This document shows, one piece after another, positions 11,061 to 22,620 of a DNA stretch of 64,000 nt. The DNA lies in the NCBI GenBank assembly GCA_025506515.1, contig CM046447.1:84517748-84581747 (forward strand), given 5' to 3'. The notes beneath the pieces are model-generated. The model saw nothing but the letters and a program-made list of their open reading frames with translations. It had not been told where the DNA came from and ran no database searches. The stretch's first letter is position 1; each line of letters begins with the position of its first letter. This stretch comes from Flaveria trinervia. Lineage: Eukaryota; Streptophyta; Magnoliopsida; Asterales; Asteraceae. The position numbers and the translations under genes are program-made.

Positions 11061-12100
11061 ACTTCAGAAGGATTGGATTCTTGCCAATCAACATAGAATG
11101 ACTCTTGAACAATACGTGTTCTCTTGTTATAAACTCGGTACGCCATTTTGTGAAGAAGAGTATCCAACAAAATACACTCGTCAAAAACAGCACCAATTTT
11201 GACTTTTGAGATTGAGTATTCAGAAGAGTACAAGAACATCCAAGGTCCAAATGGTCGAAAGAAATCATTAGTGGCTTCCTCTTATGAAAGAGTTCATAAG
11301 GAGTCTTCACTTTATCTTTCACATTAGCACCCTGTTTAGAACATAAGATGCACAATTAACAGCTTCAGCCCAGAAAATAATGGGTAATGAGGATTCTATC
11401 AACATTGTACGAGCAGCTTCCACAAGAGTGCGATTCTTTCTTTCTGCAATATCATTCTGCTGGGGTGTTCTTGCAGCACTAAATTGTCTCACAATCCCTT
11501 TTTGAGCACAAAATGAATCAAGAATCTGATTTTTAAATTCAGTGTCGTTGTCACTTCTTAATCCCATAACTCTTCTCTTACTGACTGATTCAATAGAAAT
11601 GATTAATTTCTGCAATTCCTCTGCAACTTCACTTTTGTGTGCAAGAAACCTCACCCATGAATAACGTCAGAAATCATCTGTAACAACAAGACAAAAAGAT
11701 TTTTTAGCAATTGATTTAACACTACTTGGCCCAAATAAATCAGTATGTAACAACTCAAGAGGACTTGATATGCTATTTAAAAGTTTGGGCTTATGAGATT
11801 TTTTATGTTGTTTCCCTTTGGCACATGCCATGCATTTTTCAGTAACAGAAAATCTTTTAAAGGAAGTCCTCTAACAAGATTGTTCTTGACTAATTATTAA
11901 TTATCTTAAAATGACATGGCCTAAGCGACGATGCCACAAGAGTGACTCAGAGGTTGATGCTTTTGAGAGAAGACAAGTTGCAGTAGCCTTTGACTCATTT
12001 GAATTCATATCAAGAAGATATGTATCATGTTTCCTTGGAGCACGCATGAGAATTAAATCCTCCGGAATAGCTATCGCTATTTTGAAAATAAACATTCGTC
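11061..12100 (-). pseudogene. Element C integrase domain
   Basis: Minus-strand order: pre-integrase segment with LLWHRRLGH (11910-11945; the His pair of the HHCC zinc site), cysteine region with KGKQHKK (11800-11830), DLFGPSS near 11720 (first catalytic Asp), LRSDNDTEFKNQ near 11550 (second Asp), then RTPQQNDIAERKNRTL near 11450 (Glu). The tail KAYRVYNKRTRIVQESFYVDW near 11100 is a typical copia post-integrase motif. Frameshifts near 11320, 11650 and 11900 break it. Integrase inserts the cDNA into the nuclear genome. Confidence 0.87.
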
Positions 12101-12360
12101 AGATTTAAATAGAACAGGAATGTCTTTATCACAAATTTGAGAGACACTCAGAAGATTAAAAGCCAATTCAGGAACATGGTTGACTTTTTCTAGAGTAAGA
12201 GAACCATTGGTAACTTCTCCTTGTCCAATCATTTTTCCACCCTTCTTATTTCCAGCAAATGCCACATATCCTCCATCTATAATCCGATAATTGGTCAACA
12301 AATCCTTTAATCCCGTCATATGCTTGGAACATCCGCTATCAACATGCCACAGACTGTGTT
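12101..12360 (-). pseudogene. Element C aspartic protease domain
   Basis: Minus-strand WHVDSGCSKHMTG with the DSG catalytic triad at 12332-12340, followed by FAGNKKGGKMIGQGEV and NLLSVSQICD. These are the classic copia protease landmarks. The enzyme cleaves the Gag-Pol polyprotein. The segment 12319-12101 is open; a frameshift lies just upstream. Confidence 0.88.
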
Positions 12361-15241
12361 CAATCTTTGAAGAGGATCCTTGAAATGAATTAACAAATCA
12401 TTTAGCCAGGAGCAATAGGGACCCAAGATTGAACAACTTTTGTTTTTAAAGAAGCAGATTTTTTACAAAAGAAATTATTAACTAATTTTGTCAATTTATT
12501 CCCAAAACATTCCTATCAGAGGATCTTTGAATCAAAGGGCAATTTTTGATAAGATGATCCTCTCCACCACACCTGAAACAATGATGTTTGAATCTAGGTC
12601 GATGATGTGATGAGGTAAAAATAGGATCAATAATAATCTCCTCATCACATTCAGACAAACTAGAATCAACATCACTAATGTCTCATACATCTCATGATGT
12701 TTTTGTTTATTTGAATCAGAGTTCTTCTTGTCAAAATCAAAACATGATTCTTCTGACAAATCAGTAAAACTCGTACCATTGGTACCAGTGTCAGATAAAG
12801 ACGAACTACATTTTTCTGATGATGTCATATTTAATGGTATGAAAGATGGAATAGGTTGAGAAAAGAACTTTTCGAAAGAATTAATTTTAAGTTGCTCAGT
12901 TGTTTTAGGAGAAACATCAGATTCATTGCATTCATTACTAGAACAAAAATCATCACTATCATGATTTGAAGTACAAGATGAAATAGAACTATCAAGAGAA
13001 CATGAGACATTCAAGTCTGTTACATTTGAACTAGAAACAAACACTGAATTTAAACTAGACTTATTATCTAAAACAGACTGCTGATTGTCAGTGTACTAGA
13101 ACTAGTGCATCCAAGCCCACTAGTTGGTCCATAGTCGTAGTCTTCACGAATATACTTAGAGTTATTTCCGACTAAACCTGCAGACATACTGTCAGTATCT
13201 GATTTGATTAATTATTAGAAGGATGAGGAACAGGCATAGGAGAATAACAGTATGTACTAGGAGGATAAACCAGTACATTTTCATAACCCAAACCTGTTTT
13301 AATTTTTGCTCCCCGTTGAGATTTACAAATATCATCATGTTTCATTCCAGAAATAGTCCATTTATCTAACTTTGACTAAAATTTGCTTCCTTCAAATTCA
13401 GCAAGAGCAACCCGTTCAGTCAAAGTATTAACCTCTACATTTCTTTCCAAAACAATTCTTTTTAAATGATCAGTTTCTTTTAAAGCCTCATTTAATTTCA
13501 CAAATATTTTGATTTATTCATTTTAAGTTCATCATTAATTTGTTTAAATCCTTTTCATTATCAATTAACAACGATTAGCCTTATAAATCCCAAAAAGTCT
13601 AATTTTGCAAGAAGATGAGCACATATCCTGTATTACCTCATAAGGAAGTCCCATTACTATCCTTTCGGCAGCTAAAGCTTTATCGCACATGCATGCTGGA
13701 GTACTTGATTTCCTTTCCTCAACAGTAGCGGCCGCATCATCCTTCTCTTTTCCTTTCGCAGCTTTTGAATTCCTTTCTTCATCTAAACCTGTAATTTCCT
13801 CTTTCTCCTCTCCATCTGCCTTTTCTCTTTCTCCTTTATTGAAGATTCATTTGTTCCTTTGAATTCCTTGAACAGCACAAATCCATCTTTATCAACTTCC
13901 ATCTCATCACTTTCCACACCTCAGCAACTAACGCGTGATTTATTTCAGATCTTGTTTCATCCACCTCCACACTCCAGTCAAAGTTTGAGATCAAGCTGAC
14001 TCTTTTTTTGAATTTCCTTCTTCTTTTCTTTCTCTGCTGTCAATCTTGGTACTCCAGTGTTACTAGGATCTTGACAATTGGTAATGGACATTCACGTTTA
14101 AAATGTCCCAATTGTTTACAGTTAAAGCACCTCAATTTTGACTTATCAAATCCTAGTTTTGAGGTAGATGATTGACCACCAAAGTTCTTTCTTCCTGTTC
14201 TTTCCATGAATCTCCTGGCTGTTAAAGTTAACATCGCCATTTGCCATTGAATGTCAGTTTCTTCTAAATCATCAGGATCAACCTGATACATATCCTCCAT
14301 AGTCATTCCTTTACCTTTCAATTCACCGGCAACAAGAGCTTCATAGCTCTGAACAAACATTCCAAAAAGAGCCATTGTTTCAGATGAAATTGAAGTTTCA
14401 GCATTCACCTTAGAATTTCCCAATTCTTTTCCAACATGATTACTACCACTCAAGAAATTACTTGTATTGCTCCCTCCTTGAATTGGATTTTGAATGTGAG
14501 AGTTTGCAGCGGATGACAACAAAGCAGCATTTTGAGAAAAACCAGATGTGGGCATCATAGTCTGGTTAAATTCTCTTCTTTTCATATCCAACTCAAAAGA
14601 TTTCAACTTGTTAATGATATCCATCAGCTTATAATCTGTAAAACCTCTTTCTTGTTTGAGCACCCACTTGAAGACTCCACTGTGGTGGAAGAGATCGAGA
14701 AGTCTGTTAACTTGTTCACTGTTGGAAGTCTTTCATCATACTTCTTCAGAGTGCTTGAGACGGTTAAGAAACGGTTTGTCAGATCTTTCAAACTTTCATT
14801 CTTGTATCCTACAAACGAATTGAACTCCTTTTCAGCTTGAATACTCTTGTCTTTCACCAGATCTGCATTCCCGTCATAGAATTCACAAAGAGCATCATAA
14901 AGAGATTTAGCATTTTTATGCTCTGCAAAACGGTTGTAGATATCTGGAGCCAAGCAGAGAGTTAGAGCACCAAAAGGTTTTTGATCACGATCAATCAGTT
15001 TCAGATCTCTTTCAGTATAAGAAGATGGGTCTTTGTTCTGAGAAACGACATCACCAACCGTAACCGTAGGTATATGAGGACCTGAAATAATTGATTCCCA
15101 TTGATTATGATCTGTGTAGAAAAAGAAAGCTTTGAGACATCTCTTCCAATCTTCAAAATTATCTCCATTAATGAGTCTTGGAGGTCTATTAGGAGCAACA
15201 CTTTCAAGATCCGCAAGTGTAAGAGTAGTTAATTTCGACAT
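12361..15241 (-). pseudogene. Element C gag (nucleocapsid region with two zinc knuckles)
   Basis: Start chosen at 15241 (MSKLTTLTLADLES), because upstream codons translate the TTTCGC leader repeat. The first part (to 14640) has a helical Gag core with DNFEDWKRCLKAFF and LYDALCEFYDG. After a frameshift, 14663-14040 leads to the first zinc knuckle CFNCKQLGHFKREC (14088-14129, CX2CX4HX4C). A long Ser/Asp/Glu and coiled-coil spacer with several breaks (14000-12600) follows, then a second knuckle CFRCGGEDHLIKNC (12539-12580). Gag packages the RNA. The knuckles are more than 1.5 kb apart. Confidence 0.85.
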
Positions 15242-15839
15242 GATAGTTTCGGCAGAAAAATTGATAATTTCGCTGACAAGTTCGCTAACAAATTCGCTGA
15301 AAGGTGACTTGGCTAACATTTCGCTGAAACAATACTATCGCAGATACTTTCGCAAAAACAGACACTTTCGCTTGCAATTTCGGCAGCACTTTCACTTGAA
15401 CAGAGGCAACAATTGCTTAGTTTCGCTGCAAATTTGCAGGAAACAAGCTCGAACTTTCGTTCAAAATAGATTCGGCAGCAATTTCGCTTGATGATTGGTC
15501 AAAAACACTAATGAACTTTCGTTCAAGGGAATACTTTCGCTGAAACTCTAGAAAACAACTTCTGATTCAAAATAACTCATAATTTCACTGAATGAAGATA
15601 CAGTTTCGCTGTAAGAACAATAGTTTCGCTGGTCGATCTCAAAACCCTTTTTCACCTCAAAATCAATCTGAAATCATCCAAATCTCAATGAATTTGAGAT
15701 CTAATGATTGTAGAATCTTCCTCAATCAAGAACGAGCATAATTCAATCAATTTCCATGCCAAAAATAGCTGATAATCCACTGAAAATTGATTGAACTAGA
15801 TATTGACCAAAACCACAAAAACTCAACAAATCAAGAGCA
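15242..15839 (-). other. Element C 5' leader with TTTCGC motifs
   Basis: Untranslated leader between PBS and gag. TTTCGC or TTCGCTGA recurs about fifteen times from 15240 to 15640, the same motif as in the LTR and the aORF promoter. It can be read through in frame with gag for 26 codons, but composition argues against coding. Confidence 0.55.
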
Positions 15840-15857
15840 CTAAGGCTCTCATACCAT
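15840..15857 (-). other. Element C primer-binding site (initiator tRNA-Met type)
   Basis: Minus-strand TGGTATGAGAGCCTTAG lies 3 bp inside the 5' LTR end. Consensus is TGGTATCAGAGC, with one mismatch here. Confidence 0.85.
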
Positions 15858-15859
15858 AT

Positions 15860-16376
15860 TGTTGGTCCATGTGATCGATGACAGTACAATTGATAGGATA
15901 ATTTGATCAATATCAAACACACAATCCAAATAACAACAATTGAGAAGTGAATATGATGAATCAAGACATAATTGGTACTCAAATGAACAAACTCACTTAA
16001 TAACAATAAGCACAATTGTATTTCATTAAGTAACTGCTTAGAAATGGTAGCTTGCAACAGAATTCCACGATTAGGGTTTTGCAAGCTTACCGTATAAAGT
16101 GAAATGACAATAGTATATATAGCAGTCATAGATTCGCTGACAGTTTTGCTACCAGCGAAACTGTCATGCCGAAACTATAGTTTCGCCCGGCAGAACACAA
16201 GTTCGCCGGGTAAACGAAAACAGCAAACTGTGAGCGAATGTATAGATTCGCTCACAGTTTCGCTGTACTGCCAAAACTGCTAATTACAAACAAAATACAA
16301 AACAAACTACAAAAAGTCCTATTACAATGTAAAGTAAACATCTATACTAAGTGAGTCCAACCTAACATGATCTTCA
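15860..16376 (-). repeat. Element C 5' LTR
   Basis: Pairs with 3775-4295. It carries the same hairpins; the one at 16139-16165 has one T/C change (TTTTGCT). A minus-strand TATA box GCTATATATACTA at about 16111-16123 is the likely transcription start region for the element RNA. Confidence 0.93.
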
Positions 16377-16381
16377 TAATC
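16377..16381. repeat. Target-site duplication of element C, right copy (TAATC)
   Basis: Matches CAATC at 3770-3774 except for the first base. Confidence 0.6.
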
Positions 16382-17171
16382 ACACACTTTCGTGGTGGCA
16401 AAATGTCACACATAGAATCAGGTCAATTATCCCTTATATAGGAATGTCGTGGTGGAACATTCCTTATATAGGAGATGTGACGTCTTCTGATGTCACTCGA
16501 TAGTGACATCTAAAAGAATTATTTAAACAACTGAAACACAACTACTGAAGATGTCAAAACAGCTGACATCTTCTTACAAAAATAGTAAGTGTTATCAGTA
16601 ACTACAACTACTGAAAAGAAACTACTGAAACTACAAGGACTGAAGAACAAGCTCTTCAATCGTTTTACAAAACTACTGAAAGTAAAAACATAAAACTCCT
16701 GATAACACAACTACTAAAGAAGTACTCTTCAACTGTTGTGACAAACTACTGAAACTTCAGCACTTGTCTTCAGACTTGAACTTCAGACTTTCATCAGCTG
16801 ATGACTTCAGTAAGATGTCATCAGCTGATGTCTTCAGTCTTTGTCTTCAGACTTTGTACATCAGTTGGTGATCTTCAGCACTTGTATTCTTGAGCTGTTA
16901 ACCTTCAGTACTTTGGCCTTCAGCTTCAGCACTTGTGTTCTTCAGCTATTAACCTTCAGTACTTTGGTCTTCAGCTTCAGCACTTGTGTTCTTCAGCTGT
17001 TGAGCTTCAGCACTTTAGTCTTCAGCTGTTGAAGTCTTCAGTACTTGATCTTCGGCTGTTGAAGTCTTCAGCACTTGTCGAACTGCTGATGAAGCCTTCA
17101 GCAGTTGTTGTGATATCATGTGGGACTTAGAGGTTTTCTAATCTTGGCTCATTGGTTCTTTTGGTCCAACA
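16382..17171 (-). repeat. Element B 3' LTR, main part
   Basis: On the minus strand it starts TGTTGGACCAAAAGAACC at 17171, like the A, D and E LTRs. The first half consists of iterated CTTCAG(C/T)(A/T)GTT palindromes, including the 35-bp palindrome at 16706-16740 centred on AGTACT. The second half diverges from A, D and E and carries two TATA-like boxes (TCCTATATAAGG) at 16431-16443 and 16461-16473, in a duplicated segment of about 30 bp. Confidence 0.85.
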
Positions 17172-17188
17172 AACTCCCCCTGAACCAA
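17172..17188 (-). other. Element B polypurine tract
   Basis: Minus-strand GGTTCAGGGGGAGTT directly precedes the LTR start TGTTGG. It is identical in form to the PPTs of A, D and E. Confidence 0.85.
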
Positions 17189-17389
17189 TGCAGGCAAAAC
17201 CTGTAATTGATTTATTTTCCCACTTATTGTTGGCAGAATGGTTGGTCTTTTTCCTTCTTGGTCAGTTGAGAAGATGATCCATATAAGCACTCGCCTGGGA
17301 ATGAGTCTCTGATGATTTGGTTGGCAATGTATGGATGGGAGCTCTGTATTGGGGAATTGGACACTGAGCACTTTCCCCATCCATGAGAC

Positions 17390-18683
17390 TCACTTCCCAA
17401 CTATGAGCTTGTAGGATTCCCTGGTGTAGGACTCCAAAAATACAATTTGTTCCTCCATGGTGAGCTCCTCTGCCTCACCATCGTAGAATCCTTCTGGCCT
17501 ATAGTTCTCAGACAGGAATTTGACCTGTTTTCCATTTTTGAGTACCACTGTTGTAATCTGTCTATAAGCAAAATCACCAGGATGATGACCTTCTAACAGT
17601 AGTGGTAACTCATCCTTTCTGAACTCATTCAGCCTCTTATACACCAGCCCCTTTTTGATCATTCTGTTCTCCAACATCTTTTGTGGGGGCATGTTTGAGG
17701 TGTAGGCCTTTTTGAAATCTTCCAGGATTTCCCAGGGTGAGACTACAAGGGCTAAGGAGATCACTTCATCTACAATCTTTTTCACTTGCCCATTGTATCT
17801 CTGAGGGATATTCTTCTTTTGTATTCTATGAGCCACCATGGGATCAGGCCAAATTCTTACTCTTTCTTTCACATACTGAAAAGTATGTCTAAGAGTATAC
17901 ATCCTCTGAGCTTGTTTTTTCATATTAATGATGGAGGAAGTGGCTGCATATGCTTTATCTACTATCCTCAATAACTCTTCATCGTGCAATCTAAGTTGTT
18001 CTTCTTCTTCCAATTTCACTTTGATTGCATCTCTTTGTTGCTCGGGAGTCATTAGATCTTTGGCCTTAGGCAACTGCAGAACAGCTGAGATCGGCAGCTT
18101 GTCTTCATCATCATCATCTTCTTCTTCCAGCCTCAACACCTTTCTCTTCTTCTGCTTAGGTGCATCATCGGCTGTTGGTTTTGAGGGTAAGGGAATTGGT
18201 TTTGTGGTTTGTGGTTTGTGGTTGTGGTTGTGGTTGTCTTGGAGAGGAATGTTGACAGGCTGAGTTAGCATTTTGGAGGTGAGTGTGGCTTTTGAGTGTT
18301 TGGCTAGCTCAATCCTGCTCCCTGCTCCTGCTTCATTCAAAGCTTCTATTACTAATCCCTTAGTATATGCCTCAGACGAACAGATCTTGGAGGTTATGGC
18401 AAGATGTTGTCCCTGGTCCATGATTTTATTTCGATCAATGATCTCCAAGGTATTTGCTGATAAATCTGATCATGATCTCAAGTCTTTCTCTATCCATTGT
18501 GCTGTAGCTGGCCCATCTTTGTTGAATCTCTTCAATCTCTAATCTTCGTATTTCAGAGTCCAGCTTTTCAGTATTGAAACCTTGCCTAAACAGCTGATCA
18601 TGATATATCCATTGATATGTTGTGTTCAGCATCAGCCTCTTTAACCATTTCATTCAAGTTTTTCTCTTTTTCAGCACTTTTCT
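17390..18683 (-). pseudogene. Element B aORF, C-terminal part
   Basis: From 18683 the frame runs through LFRQGFNTEKLDSEIRRLEIEEIQ (frame break near 18440) into a 352-codon open stretch, 18448-17390. It has a region rich in Pro/Thr/Lys, a basic-acidic patch KKRKVLRLEEEDDDDED, a helical segment with KVKLEEEEQLRLHDEELL, then MYTLRHTFQYVKERVRIWPDP and the closing LESYTRESYKLIVGK. This C-terminal block is conserved in A, D and E. KKRKV resembles a nuclear import signal. The N-terminal part lies at 33081-31033, beyond element A. Function unknown. Confidence 0.75.
18679..18683. repeat. Target-site duplication of element A, left copy (TTTCT)
   Basis: Identical to 31028-31032. Confidence 0.88.
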
Positions 18684-19560
18684 TGTTGGACCAAAAGAAC
18701 CAATGAGCCAAGATCAGAAAACCTCTAAGTCACACCGGTATCACAACAACTGCTGAAAGCCTCATCAGTAGTTTGACAAGTGCTGAAGACTTCAACAACT
18801 GAAGATCAAGTGCTGAAGACCTAACAGCTGAAGAACCAAAGTGCTGAAGTACAACAGCTGAAGAAACACAAGTGCTGAAGCTGAAAGACCAAAGTACTGA
18901 AGTACAACAGCTGAAGAGTTCACAGTGCTGAAGATCAACAACTGATGTACAAAGTCTGAAGACAAACACTGAAGACATCAGCTGATGATATCTATTGAAG
19001 TCATCAGCTGATGAACACCTGAAGGTCAAAGTCTGAAGATCAAGTACTGAAGCCTCGTAGTTTGTCACAACTGCTGAAGAGTACTTCTTCAGTAGTTGTG
19101 ATATCAGTAGTTTTATTTTCTATGTTTCAGTAGTTTTGTAAAACGACTGAAGAGCTTGTTCTTCATCGTTGTAGTTCAGTAGTTTTATATTTTGTATTAA
19201 CATGCTGATATGTTCTCAGTAGTTGTGAACATTTCAGAGTTTGTTAAGATTAGTTATTTTTGTATTGGATCTGCAGTTGTCACTTTCCGTGATAACAGAA
19301 GTGATTGCTGCACTCTATATAAGGAGTGACACCCTATTGTAATCAGTGATAATGAGTAATGAATGGAAGGAATGATGATTTGATTAGAAATATTCTACAT
19401 CTATAACATTCCTAGAAATCAGAAATACATATTCTCTCCTTATAACCGTATGCGATCTTAATGCTTACAAGTATCGATTGCTTGCTACAATTGTCTATTT
19501 CCGTTTGTATTCCGCTGCTTTGTATTATGAACATCAAACTTGTGATCACTGATCCTGTCA
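18684..19560 (+). repeat. Element A 5' LTR
   Basis: Its U3 is made of iterated units built on AAGTGCTGAAG and CAACAGCTGAAG (18770-18960), the 35-bp palindrome at 19066-19100, and a TATA box. It ends GATCCTGTCA at 19560, two bases before the PBS. Confidence 0.95.
19314..19324 (+). promoter_or_regulatory. LTR TATA box of element A
   Basis: CTCTATATAAGG in a conserved context (after TGATTGCTGCA) in the A, D and E LTRs. It would start genomic RNA about 30 bp downstream. Confidence 0.65.
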
Positions 19561-19562
19561 AA

Positions 19563-19579
19563 TGGTATCAGAGCAGGTT
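19563..19579 (+). other. Element A primer-binding site (initiator tRNA-Met)
   Basis: TGGTATCAGAGCAGGTT, two bases after the LTR; the first 12 bases match the standard plant iMet PBS. Confidence 0.92.
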
Positions 19580-19792
19580 AATCATTGATCGATCTAATTT
19601 GATCATTGAAACTGCTATTCAAGATCCAAGTTTGATTGAATTAGCTTTTGTTTTTGCAAGAAACGGTTATAGAGATTGAATTTTCTGTATTTCTGCTCAT
19701 TCATCCTGAGATCTTTTTCTGGTTCTCATTGAGTTTGTTGTGGTTTGTCTAAAACTTTTTAAAACTTGAACTAAATTGTTTTTGAACTGAAA

Positions 19793-22620
19793 ATGACCAC
19801 TCCTTCCAATGATCCTCACAATACTGTTCGTTCCTCAACCAAGCCTCCTATGCTGGTTAGGAATGAGTATAACATATGGCAAAGACGTATGCTTCCATCA
19901 CCTGTCTGTTAACAGCACAGGGTGTTGGACATCAGTGGTACATGGTCCACACAAGCCTATGGTGAATACCAGGAAACCAATCAAATGTTCCGAAGAGGAG
20001 GGAGCAATACTCAGATGAGGATAAGAAGTTGCTTGAGATTGATGCAAAAGCCCATGGAATTCTGGCCATGGCATTGCCCATGAAATCTATTCTGGGCTAA
20101 TGCATCATGAAACTGCCCATGACCTCTGGATTGCTTTGAAAGAACAATTTGGAGGAACAGATGAGGTCTTGGCAAATAATAGAGAAATTCTTGCCCAACA
20201 ATATGAGACATTCTCTCATAGAAAGGGTGAGACACTGACTCAACAATATGAGGGTTTTTCTTGTTTGATCTCTGAACTAAAAATGGTCAAACTTGAATAC
20301 ACCAATATTCAAATGAATAACAGATTTCTCAGATCACTTGCCTGAGAGATGGGACACATATACTATTGTCCTACGCTCCAGTGCAAGTTTGGACAACTAT
20401 CTCTCACCCAACTCCATGGGAAATTGCTCACTTTCGAGAGAGAGATAGAACAGAAGAGAAAGCTGTCTTCATCTGGCAAGCTCACTGAAGACTTTATACA
20501 AGGCAACACTGCCTTGGTGAGTCATGAGTCAGAATATGCTTCATCTGAATGCCAGTATGATGAGCATATTAATTTTCTCTCAAGCACTTCTGATTCTGCA
20601 TTTGTAAGTGTTGATGGTCAGTTTACTGGTGTAATAATGACAATCTATGTTTCATTATGGATGATCTCAAGGGGATTGCTGATGATGATTTAGAAGAGAT
20701 GGATATTTTGAGCCAAATGGCCTTGATAAATATCAGATCTCAGAAGTTCTACCAAAGAACTGGAAGAAAATTCCAGGACTCTCTGGCAAAACCAAAGTTG
20801 GTTTTTGACAAGAGCAAGTTTAGGTGTCACAAATGCCAACGGCTTGACACTTTGCAAGAGAATGTAGATCAACTGGATCTAACTCACTGCACCCTTTGTG
20901 ACTTTTCCTGGCAATGTCACAACACATAGGGCAACATCCTGTCACATCTAGTCATCATCCTCAACAACAATCTCCGGCATATTTTGTCCCTCAGGGTCAA
21001 ATGCCATATCAGTACCCTTGTTATTACATGCCACAATCAATCAAGTTCAAGTTCCTATGACAACACAACCTCATGCATTACCAGAACCTCAGCCTTCCCT
21101 ATCTCATCAACAACCTCAATCTCAACAACACAGCTTCTTCACCCCAGGAGTTGTTGACTGGAGCAGTTTACCAGATGACTTGTCTGGTCATGATCAACTG
21201 TTCTCAGGTGCTGGTCAACATGGTGGTGACAGTCCCTTTGGGAATCTAGCTCTTATGGCTTTGGAGTCTGCTGATACTTCATTTTCCAATGCCTCTACAC
21301 CTCAGGTATCACAGGTATCCTCTGAGGCAAAAGCCAAATTATGTTCTGAACCATGCATAGCAGCACTTGCTTCCATTAGAGAAGCAAATGTAGCTTTAAT
21401 TATAAGAACATTGAGCTAGAACAAATAATTTCCAAAACAAAGCTGAGTTTGAGTTTGTGCTCAAAGATTAAAATGATGAGGTTTAAAACTGAATTGCCAA
21501 ATAATTGATGATAAGGCTAGAGAAGATGTACTTCTAGAGAAGTACAAAGATCTCAAGAAACTCTTGCAGTTACCCAGGTCGTGTGATAGATGGGTACAAT
21601 CATGCAAAGGTTTGAAATGCTTCTTAGTAAGCAATCTGCTTCAAATGTGAAGTTTGGAATTGGCTACAATCACACTGCTCCACCTACAGATTTTACCCCA
21701 AGAGCAGAGGTAGAATCTGATGGTGAGAGTGATAACCAATCCATCACTTCATGTGATCTACCTTCTGATACAGCACAATCAGAAGTAGCAGTCAGCATCA
21801 AGCCCTCTTTGAACCTATCAGCTGATGTTGATGGTCCAAATGCTGACATTCACATGATCAATAGGTTGATCAACTCAGGAGTTAATCCTGAAGGTCCTGA
21901 AAGGACTGGAGAGCAGGATTTAACATCTGAAGTTCAAACTTCAACTGCTGTCAGTACTGAAGAGAAGAAAACTGGCAGTAGAAAGAGTTTGAAGACTACT
22001 AAAGAGGTAGTCAAGAAAGCAACCAATGCTTCTAAAGCATTGAAGAACAAGTCTTCTGTTGCTTCACCATCTTTAGTTGATGATCAACCTAAGATGAAGA
22101 AGAAACCATGTGAATATGTGGTTTGTTCAATCATCTTACAGATGATTGTTGGTACAAAAGAGGTTCCAAACTCAAACAAAAAAAAAAATTAATGAGAAAA
22201 TGGTAAAAATGAAAACTGAGTTTGAGAACCACATTTGTATCAGCAACATCAAATCCTGTAACCTTAAGTCCTTAAAGAAATCCAAAAGGAAGGAGTTAAA
22301 CAGTGACAGCTGAGGGTGCTCAAAAGAAGAAGGTGCAACATAGGACCTTATCTAACTCCACTAGCAATGTGTCTGATGAGCTGAAAGCTTTATCACAAAA
22401 TCACACAGCTGGGATGATGTTACAACATCTGTTGGGTAGAGTTAACCAACTAGATTCTCCTATGTTGAAACCACAGAAAAGGAGGTCTAAGCCAAAGGAC
22501 TCCTCTTTTACACCATCTTCTTCTTCTCAGGCTGTTGTTACAAATAAACATGTTAGTTTACCATCTATTGATGAGACCAGGCCCAAAAACAAAAAGGTTT
22601 GGTCTCTAAAACTAACTGAT
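19793..22620 (+). pseudogene. Element A gag, frameshifted
   Basis: The start at 19793 (MTTPSNDPHN) follows a leader of about 210 bp. The Gag core contains NEYNIWQRRM and, in other frames, DLWIALKEQFGGTDEVL and LISELKMVKLEYTNIQMNNRFLRSL, of the UBN2/gag-polypeptide type of copia. The first zinc knuckle (20823-20865) has lost its His and last Cys to a frameshift. A long spacer follows, Gln/Pro-rich (21018-21170) and then Ser/Thr/Lys-rich (21590-22190). The second knuckle near 22108-22150 is also frameshifted. More than eight one-base indels are needed to join it. Confidence 0.85.

Larger units (their letters stand above)
3775..16376 (-). mobile_element. Element C: complete 12.6-kb copia retrotransposon (second family)
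   Basis: C is bounded by LTRs of about 520 bp (TG...CA), with a PBS inside the right LTR and a PPT inside the left LTR, giving minus-strand orientation. Order of parts on the minus strand: LTR, PBS, TTTCGC-rich leader, gag with two zinc knuckles, PR, INT, RT, RH, spacer, hairpin array with TATA box, aORF, PPT, LTR. It sits in the 3' LTR of element B. The two LTRs differ by only a few changes, so the insertion is fairly recent, but gag, pol and aORF all contain frameshifts or stops. Confidence 0.93.

Noticed and set aside
15132..15491. Plus-strand 119-codon ORF
   Set aside because: Antisense to gag start and leader of element C.
16841..17130. Plus-strand ORFs with repetitive peptides (FSTCVLQLL-like), also at 60559-60744
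   Set aside because: They are translations of the iterated CTTCAG motif of the LTR on the antisense strand; the same happens in every LTR of this family.
17928..18263. Ser-rich plus-strand ORF of 111 codons
   Set aside because: It is antisense to the acidic/basic region of the B aORF; the Ser run comes from reading GAT/GAA repeats backwards.
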